The notes beneath the pieces are model-generated. The model did not search any database. It worked only from the letters and a program-made list of their open reading frames with translations, and was not told the origin of the DNA. Positions 58,849 through 64,000 of a stretch of DNA of 64,000 nucleotides are shown one piece after another. The number at the start of each line of letters is the position of its first letter. The stretch's first letter is position 1. The stretch covers positions 124,001 to 188,000 of the forward strand of contig JAJFJZ010000009.1 of assembly GCA_021773565.1 (NCBI GenBank), read 5' to 3'. Source of the DNA: Gammaproteobacteria bacterium (GTDB taxonomy: Bacteria > Pseudomonadota > Gammaproteobacteria > Pseudomonadales > Azotimanducaceae). Position numbers and translations under genes: made by a program.

Positions 58849-60086
58849 TAGCTGTAGCGTGCCTCTGTAATCGTTTCAGTATTACCTGCGCGAACCAACT
58901 CAAGGCTGTCTTCCAGGTCTTTCAGGTAAACGGAAGTTACCTGAGCATGGAAGGGCGACAACATAAGGTGCAGCGCTTTTGGCTGAGTGGTCAGGCTTGT
59001 AAACCAACCCTTGTTGTACATCTGTTTGTAGATGGCGTATACATCCTCGCCGGGGTGGCTAAATGCCACAAGTCCCAATTGCGGTTGGCCCAGTATTTCA
59101 AAGCCCAATGCCTTAACCCCTTGCTCGATTGTGCTGCGTGCATCTGTAACCAGTTTGTGTTTGGCGCGGTAGCCTGCTTGCCCCAAATAGTTCATCACCG
59201 CCCAGGCCGCGGAAATTGCGCCACCCGGCCTGGTACCCGCAAGTGTAGGCGTGACCATTCGACCACCTGGCCAGTCAGCACAGTCAAAACTCATGTACTG
59301 TTGCAGATCGCGATGGCGAAACAACACGGTGGAAGCCCCCTTTGCGCAATAGCCATATTTGTGCAGGTCTGCGGATATGGAGTGCACACCGTCCACCTGA
59401 AAATCGAAGGGTGCAATGTGTTCGCCATTCATCCTCACAAATGGCGCGATATATCCCCCAACACAGGCATCGACATGCAACCAGAGCTTTCTTTCAACAG
59501 CCAGTGCCCCAAGAGCTTCAATGGGGTCTGTTAAGCCGTAAGGGAAACAGGGGGCTGACCCCACCAGCATTATGGTATTGCCATCCACTTGTGTTGCCAT
59601 AGCCTGCACATCGGCCAACAGGTCTTTGCCGACTGGCACTCTGCGCACTTCTATGTCCATTAACATGCTGGCTTTATCAAACGCAGGATGTGCGGAGAAG
59701 GGTACTACTATATTGGCATTGCCCTTTAGCGTATTGTTGGCGCGGGCAAAATCCCTCGCGGTCTTGATAGCCATGGTAATAGAGTCTGTTCCACCAGACG
59801 TCATACAGCCACTGGAATTTTCATCGCCGTGCAAAAGACTCAGGCCCATACCCAACACTTCTTCTTCCATCTGTTTTAAGGATGGAAAGGCCAGGGGCCC
59901 AAGCCCGTTTTCAGACATGTACAGGGTATAGGCCTGCTTTTGTACCTCCAGCACATCCTCACCGGCGTTGAATACATACACCGCGGTTTTGCCTTCGCGC
60001 CATTTGGCATCATTGCTGCCACGGGAGAGCATTTCCTGCTTCAGGATATCCCAGTCAGATCCCAGTTTGGGTAATTCTCTGATCAT
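58848..60086 (-). CDS. PLP-dependent decarboxylase/lyase, sphingosine-1-phosphate lyase-like
   Basis: 412 residues. The S1P lyase-like group II PLP fold is seen in GGTDSITMAIKTARDFARA, HVDACVGGYIAPF and the Schiff-base lysine in SADLHKYGYCAKGAS. The family includes sphingosine-1-phosphate lyase and group II decarboxylases. S1P lyase would cleave phosphorylated long-chain bases, so a phosphosphingoid or ethanolamine-phosphate-related role is possible but unproven here. It is the first of three overlapping genes with dacB and cvfB. There is 148 bases to the divergent serine hydrolase gene. Confidence 0.87.
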   Translation of the reverse strand: MIRELPKLGSDWDILKQEMLSRGSNDAKWREGKTAVYVFNAGEDVLEVQKQAYTLYMSENGLGPLAFPSLKQMEEEVLGMGLSLLHGDENSSGCMTSGGTDSITMAIKTARDFARANNTLKGNANIVVPFSAHPAFDKASMLMDIEVRRVPVGKDLLADVQAMATQVDGNTIMLVGSAPCFPYGLTDPIEALGALAVERKLWLHVDACVGGYIAPFVRMNGEHIAPFDFQVDGVHSISADLHKYGYCAKGASTVLFRHRDLQQYMSFDCADWPGGRMVTPTLAGTRPGGAISAAWAVMNYLGQAGYRAKHKLVTDARSTIEQGVKALGFEILGQPQLGLVAFSHPGEDVYAIYKQMYNKGWFTSLTTQPKALHLMLSPFHAQVTSVYLKDLEDSLELVRAGNTETITEARYS

Positions 60087-60234
60087 GTTATATAGCCATA
60101 TTCGTTTTGGTAAACACCGATGATACGATGCCCTGTAGTTAAGGAACAGTAGCCAAAACTACCGGAAGTCCGCCTACTGTTATAGTGGAAGGGAAAATGG
60201 CTGGGAATAGGGCAGAAAACCCGAGGGGTAAAAC

Positions 60235-61260
60235 ATGTTAAAAGCTGAATCAATAGCATCGGAACTTGTTGCGCTTCCGGTACAACCAAACGGGACTCCA
60301 TGGTGTACCCAGTCCTGGCCACGAGGCAGCGTGGAAAGCGCAGATTTTGGGAAGATCGTTGATGAAGTCTTTGACCTGAGCGAGGCACAGGGCGTGACTT
60401 ATGCCTTGCTGGTGGTGAAGGAGGGGCGACTGGTATATGAGCGCTACGCAGGCGGTGCAGGCCCCATCTATTTGCAATATTCCTGGTCTATGGCCAAGAG
60501 TATTACCCATGCTCTGGTTGGTATTTTGCTTGGACAGGGCAAACTGGACCTATATGCACCGGTTGATGTACCTGAATGGAAGGATGATGCGCGCGCTGAA
60601 ATTACCATGGACCAGTTGTTAAGAATGTCCAGTGGCCTTGCCTTTGCGGAGGATTACGTAGACGGTGCCATGTCGGATGTAATCCCCATGTTGCAATTTG
60701 AAGGCCGGCATAACACCGGCGCGTTTGCTGCATCCATGCCACTAGAGCACAAACCGGGTACCTTCTGGTCCTATTCCAGTGGCACTACCAATATTATTTG
60801 CAGAATACTCAAAAATTGTGTCGGAGGTGGTGCATCCGGCATGTTGCGGTTTATGAACGATGAATTGTTTGAACCGATAGGCATTCGCTCGGCGACACCC
60901 AAGTTTGATACTTCTGGTACTTTTATCGGTTCGTCCTTTTTGTTGGCAACACCAAAAGACTTTGCGCGATTTGGCTTGTTGTATTTGAGAAACGGAATTT
61001 GGGATGGGCAAGAGATATTGCCGTCGGGGTGGGTGGATTATGCCCGTTCGCCCACCTTTCATAATGCAGAATACTGTTATGGAGCACATTGGTGGATGCG
61101 TCCGGATAAACCCTCCTGGTTTAATTGCGGAGGGTATGATGGTCAAAAAATACTGTGTGTGCCTGAAAAAGATGTAGTAGTAGTTCGACTTGGCCGTACT
61201 CCAATTGAACATTGGCCGTATGTCAGCTCACGTCTGGATTCACTCGCAGAAACAGTGTAG
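60235..61260 (+). CDS. Class C beta-lactamase-fold serine hydrolase
   Basis: 341 residues, ATG with GAGGGG about 7 bases upstream. No signal peptide is apparent, so it is probably cytoplasmic, in contrast to AmpC. The catalytic pattern is S85-x-x-K88 (WSMAKSIT), Y-x-S/N in YSSGTTN, and a Gly-rich third motif near GGYDGQ. Family members include esterases, D-aminopeptidases and EstB-like hydrolases rather than true beta-lactamases. The substrate is unknown. Convergent with the spermidine dehydrogenase-like gene (20-base gap). Confidence 0.87.
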   Translation: MLKAESIASELVALPVQPNGTPWCTQSWPRGSVESADFGKIVDEVFDLSEAQGVTYALLVVKEGRLVYERYAGGAGPIYLQYSWSMAKSITHALVGILLGQGKLDLYAPVDVPEWKDDARAEITMDQLLRMSSGLAFAEDYVDGAMSDVIPMLQFEGRHNTGAFAASMPLEHKPGTFWSYSSGTTNIICRILKNCVGGGASGMLRFMNDELFEPIGIRSATPKFDTSGTFIGSSFLLATPKDFARFGLLYLRNGIWDGQEILPSGWVDYARSPTFHNAEYCYGAHWWMRPDKPSWFNCGGYDGQKILCVPEKDVVVVRLGRTPIEHWPYVSSRLDSLAETV

Positions 61261-61280
61261 GACTGTTAGCCCACGGCTGG

Positions 61281-63122
61281 TCAATTGCGATTCAGGACTT
61301 CTGTAACTGCACGGTAGCCATGCGTGATTGCTGCGTTGGTATTTGCCGATGCGCCTGCATCCGAGTTGGCGATACTGATTCGGCCGAAGGCCTGCCTGCC
61401 GATTACCCAGGGCTTGTCAGCCTCGCTTTTATAGTCGGGCTCCCAGGTAAGATGGCTGCCATAGGAATAACCATGCGGCCATCGGTTCACTGTGAGGGCG
61501 TGGATGTCTCTTCCGGCATCAAATCCTGCGCCAGATAGGGCCTGGTCCAGTTGTTCACGCACGTGATTCTCAAAAGTATCAAACGGGGTTTGTAACATGA
61601 TTCGCCTTCCCGCCCGCCACTGCTCAGGACCCTGAATGTCCTTGAGGTAGGGCACATAACACATATGTAGCACCATGGGATCATCTGGAGATTTGTTGAA
61701 ATTGTACTTACCAAGAGACACGGGGTAGTCGAGCTCAACCTGTTTAAAAAAGCCATTGGTGTAGTACACAAAGTCGAGGCCCAGTTCAGCAAAGGCACGC
61801 CAGTTTTTAACGAGCACCTTGGTATAGGTCAATGGAATTTTCACATTGTAGGCAAGGCCCTGTTTTTGCCTGGATGGCAGCTCCGGGCACAGATAGGGAA
61901 TAGCACTGTTATAGCAAGCCATTATGCAACTGTTAGCTCGCACCGTGTAATGCTTGCCGCCATTAACATAAGTGATGTCTACGTTTTTCTGATCTGCGGT
62001 ATGTTCTACATTCACGGCGGTACTGTTCAGTCGAATTTGAACACCTGAATCGCTGTCATCCAGCCGGGAATAGTTGATGCGGCTCGTAACCACATCTTCC
62101 ATGGTGGTGCCGGGCACCGCTACGGGAATCAGGGACCGTACTATCAACCGAGCAAGCGATGCATTACCGTCGGGAAAGTGAAAAATGTAGGGCTCATCTC
62201 CGCGTGATCCTTCACGCTTAAGTGTGTGATTTACACCAGGCATTCCACCATCGTAACCTTGCACCGAAGCGGCTGGTATCTCATCACTCCCCACACACCA
62301 GAAACTCATTCCCCAGCGTGAGAAAATGTCCAGTACCTGTTGATCTACCTTTACCACGTCTTTCAAAAAGGTGTGGTAACTCATTTTGCTTAACTTTTTG
62401 AGCTTTTCCTTTTGGCTTAACTCGGGAAAGTAATCACGTTTATCTGTCCACAGGCGTACAAAATCTTTTTTTGCCTGTTCATTCATAGGTGAGAGGTCTG
62501 CAAACTTCTGCCATGGAATTTTGTTGTAACCCACCACGAGTTTTTCGTGATCAAAGTGCTGCCCATCAAACATAATGCCTTTGCCCAGACCCATAGACCG
62601 GTACAGGTTCTGGTGATAGGCCGCATAGAATTTCTGGACGTCCACGCCAATATCTATCAGCAAATCTTTGGCAACCTGGCTATAGGAGGAGGGGGTATCA
62701 ATAGATTCCGTACCACCGTAACTAATCCGTGTTTTGCCATCTATACTGAATTCATTGCGTTTGGCGTGTCCGCCAAAATCATCATGGTTATCCAGAATCA
62801 GAATACGCGCGTCAGGGTGTGTTTTGCGGTAAAAATGTGCCGAGGCAAGCCCACTAATACCCGCACCTATAACCACCAGATCATAGTGCGCTTCGGGATC
62901 CGACGTTGGCCAGGTGGCACCTGAAACCCGGGCATGCATGGTTTCCCAGGAGCCATCGTGGCTACCCCTGAGTCCTGTTTTTCCGGGCGGGTAGTAGTCA
63001 GGGCCCAGAGCGAACTCGCCGGGATCTGCCCCGTATATGTTATGCCAGGGCGATATTAAAGATGTTCCCAGCGCAATCCTGGTACCATTGAGAAAGTCGC
63101 GTCGGGTAATTTTCTGTTTCAT
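61281..63122 (-). CDS. Tat-exported FAD-dependent amine oxidoreductase, spermidine dehydrogenase-like
   Basis: 613 residues. A Tat signal peptide (KITRRDFLNGT) directs it to the periplasm in folded form. The mature protein opens TGLRGSHDGSWE and carries the FAD-binding GAGISG at about 86-91 and LILDNHDDFGGHAKRNEF, both of which I recall from Pseudomonas spermidine dehydrogenase SpdH, of similar length. Such enzymes oxidise polyamines to aldehydes and pass electrons onward. The substrate is not proven: a related periplasmic amine is also possible. It is divergent from a Tat-exported PLP aminotransferase gene (192-base gap). Confidence 0.82.
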   Translation of the reverse strand: MKQKITRRDFLNGTRIALGTSLISPWHNIYGADPGEFALGPDYYPPGKTGLRGSHDGSWETMHARVSGATWPTSDPEAHYDLVVIGAGISGLASAHFYRKTHPDARILILDNHDDFGGHAKRNEFSIDGKTRISYGGTESIDTPSSYSQVAKDLLIDIGVDVQKFYAAYHQNLYRSMGLGKGIMFDGQHFDHEKLVVGYNKIPWQKFADLSPMNEQAKKDFVRLWTDKRDYFPELSQKEKLKKLSKMSYHTFLKDVVKVDQQVLDIFSRWGMSFWCVGSDEIPAASVQGYDGGMPGVNHTLKREGSRGDEPYIFHFPDGNASLARLIVRSLIPVAVPGTTMEDVVTSRINYSRLDDSDSGVQIRLNSTAVNVEHTADQKNVDITYVNGGKHYTVRANSCIMACYNSAIPYLCPELPSRQKQGLAYNVKIPLTYTKVLVKNWRAFAELGLDFVYYTNGFFKQVELDYPVSLGKYNFNKSPDDPMVLHMCYVPYLKDIQGPEQWRAGRRIMLQTPFDTFENHVREQLDQALSGAGFDAGRDIHALTVNRWPHGYSYGSHLTWEPDYKSEADKPWVIGRQAFGRISIANSDAGASANTNAAITHGYRAVTEVLNRN

Positions 63123-63314
63123 GTATCTGATACTAATTCAGAAAGGAATTTCAGGACAGCCATAATCCCGACCTTTCCCTCACTTAATCAGGGATGCGAT
63201 TCAGAACATCTACTGAAAATGCTTCGCTTTGCAAATACACCATCAAGGGCATATTCTCATGTGTAGCTAGTGTACCTGGCTACACGAGGCGTCACAAAAA
63301 TACCGGGGAGTAAT

Positions 63315-64000
63315 ATGTCGAACATCATGGGCTTTAATCGTAGGAATTTTCTCAGGAGTGCTGGCCTTACGGCATTTGCTTCAGCTGCCGGGTCCAATGC
63401 TGCTTTTGCAGATTCGAGCGCTCAGAAGTCCGGTGGCGGCGCCTCCTTCCTGCATAACGGCAAGTACGATTTTGACACGCCTTACAATCGTTTCGGTACT
63501 CATTGTTACAAATGGGACGACCAGGTCAGACGTTATGGCGCTGAAAAATTTCAGATAGGAATGGGTGTAGCGTCCATGGATTTTCAAGCCCCACCCTGCA
63601 TTGGTCAAGCCCTGGCCGAGCGTTGCGCGCATGAAAACTGGGGATATATGTTTACGCCCGACTCTTTTCTGGAAGCGATAGTTGACTGGAACAGGGACCG
63701 CCATGGATACAAGCTGGATCCGGGCTCCATTCAAATTTCTGCAGGGATTTATCCTGCGATAATTGCAGCACTAAGAACCTTTGTAGAACCTGGCAGTAAA
63801 GTATTGTTACAGACACCCGCCTATAGCGGTTTTTACTACCATATCTCCCATACGCGAACCCTGCCTGTAGAGAGCGAGATGTACTCAAAAAATGGCCGCT
63901 ACGAAATAGATTGGGAGGATCTGGAGTCACGTATGACACCTGATGTCCAGGCAATGATCGTCTGTAATCCGCATAATCCCACTGGCAATGTCTGGTCGGA
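63315..64000 (+). CDS. Tat-exported PLP-dependent aminotransferase, MalY/PatB-like (partial; 3' end beyond window)
   Basis: About 228 residues are visible before the right edge, from ATG 63315 with GGGGAG five bases upstream. The N-terminus, GFNRRNFLRSAGLT, is a Tat signal with twin arginines at 9-10, and an alanine-rich region with AFA follows. The mature part has fold-type I features: IGMGVASMDFQAPPCIGQALAER, GSIQISAGIYPAIIAALRTF and CNPHNPTGNVW, typical of class I/II aminotransferases and close to cystathionine beta-lyase MalY/PatB. The catalytic lysine lies beyond the window. An exported PLP enzyme is unusual. Activity unknown. Confidence 0.85.
   Translation, partial: MSNIMGFNRRNFLRSAGLTAFASAAGSNAAFADSSAQKSGGGASFLHNGKYDFDTPYNRFGTHCYKWDDQVRRYGAEKFQIGMGVASMDFQAPPCIGQALAERCAHENWGYMFTPDSFLEAIVDWNRDRHGYKLDPGSIQISAGIYPAIIAALRTFVEPGSKVLLQTPAYSGFYYHISHTRTLPVESEMYSKNGRYEIDWEDLESRMTPDVQAMIVCNPHNPTGNVWS

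Noticed and set aside
1-64000. tRNA, rRNA, insertion sequences, integrases or prophage genes
   Set aside because: None recognised by eye. The window shows no transposase or integrase motifs; a tRNA or IS remnant could still be missed without tRNAscan or BLAST.

Overview
The window looks like chromosomal DNA of a Gram-negative gammaproteobacterium with an aerobic, probably marine lifestyle (inference). Evidence: a TonB-dependent receptor, outer-membrane phospholipase A, DUF1302-like and alginate-export-type barrels, a LolA-like domain, Tat signal peptides, E. coli-like HemN and YgiQ, and two NhaC-type Na+/H+ antiporters. I saw no rRNA, tRNA, CRISPR array, IS element or integrase. Genes are tightly packed; many starts overlap the preceding stop by 1 or 4 bases and several convergent pairs overlap at their 3' ends. 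I could not run a database search: family names come from motifs and recall.

Layout. 1-2753: 5' part of a TonB-dependent receptor running off the left edge. 2754-3697: a small accessory pocket with a colicin V/class II bacteriocin-like double-glycine precursor and a small two-helix membrane protein (candidate immunity protein). 3704-8738: complete urease operon ureDABCEFG on the minus strand with all UreC metal ligands. 8838-16344: two NhaC antiporters around a YgiQ radical SAM protein, a crotonase and an aromatic-acid MFS transporter. 16515-17852: YtrA-type GntR repressor with a palindromic operator, plus an unknown membrane protein. 17918-24320: MarR-controlled export operon (MarR, a fused RND-LolA-like protein, a DUF1302-like barrel, MATE), with an identical 14-bp site in front of marR and in front of the RND gene. 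24522-29319: secreted or envelope proteins (YHS protein, zinc metalloprotease, OMPLA) and a VOC protein. 29303-33647: hemN, a porin, and an overlapping Asp/Asn hydroxylase-sulfotransferase pair.

33772-39129: PLP decarboxylase, then a probable nucleoside-use cluster (nucleoside hydrolase, 2OG-Fe(II) oxygenase, TsgA-like MFS, ribokinase). 39186-43585: VOC protein, a decayed C15-type peptidase pseudogene, a TonB-like anchored protein, OvoA (5-thiohistidine synthesis) and a small membrane protein. 43603-54014: an aromatic-compound catabolic region (LLM oxidoreductase, acyl-CoA dehydrogenase-like monooxygenase, nitroreductase, acyl-CoA ligase, HpaB-type hydroxylase, FAH-family hydrolase, LigA/LigB extradiol dioxygenase), interrupted by a lipoprotein, an RDD remnant and a zinc-ribbon membrane protein. 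54163-56760: a large exported cyclophilin with Asp-rich calcium-binding repeats and four copies of a ~119-residue domain. 56765-60086: an overlapping operon (S1P-lyase-like PLP enzyme, DacB, CvfB-like RNA-binding protein). 60235-64000: a serine hydrolase, a Tat-exported spermidine-dehydrogenase-like flavoprotein and the start of a Tat-exported PLP aminotransferase.

The most unusual items are the bacteriocin-like pair, the RND-LolA fusion with its duplicated operator, the cyclophilin/repeat protein, the nucleoside/2OG-oxygenase cluster and the catabolic region whose substrate is not obvious.
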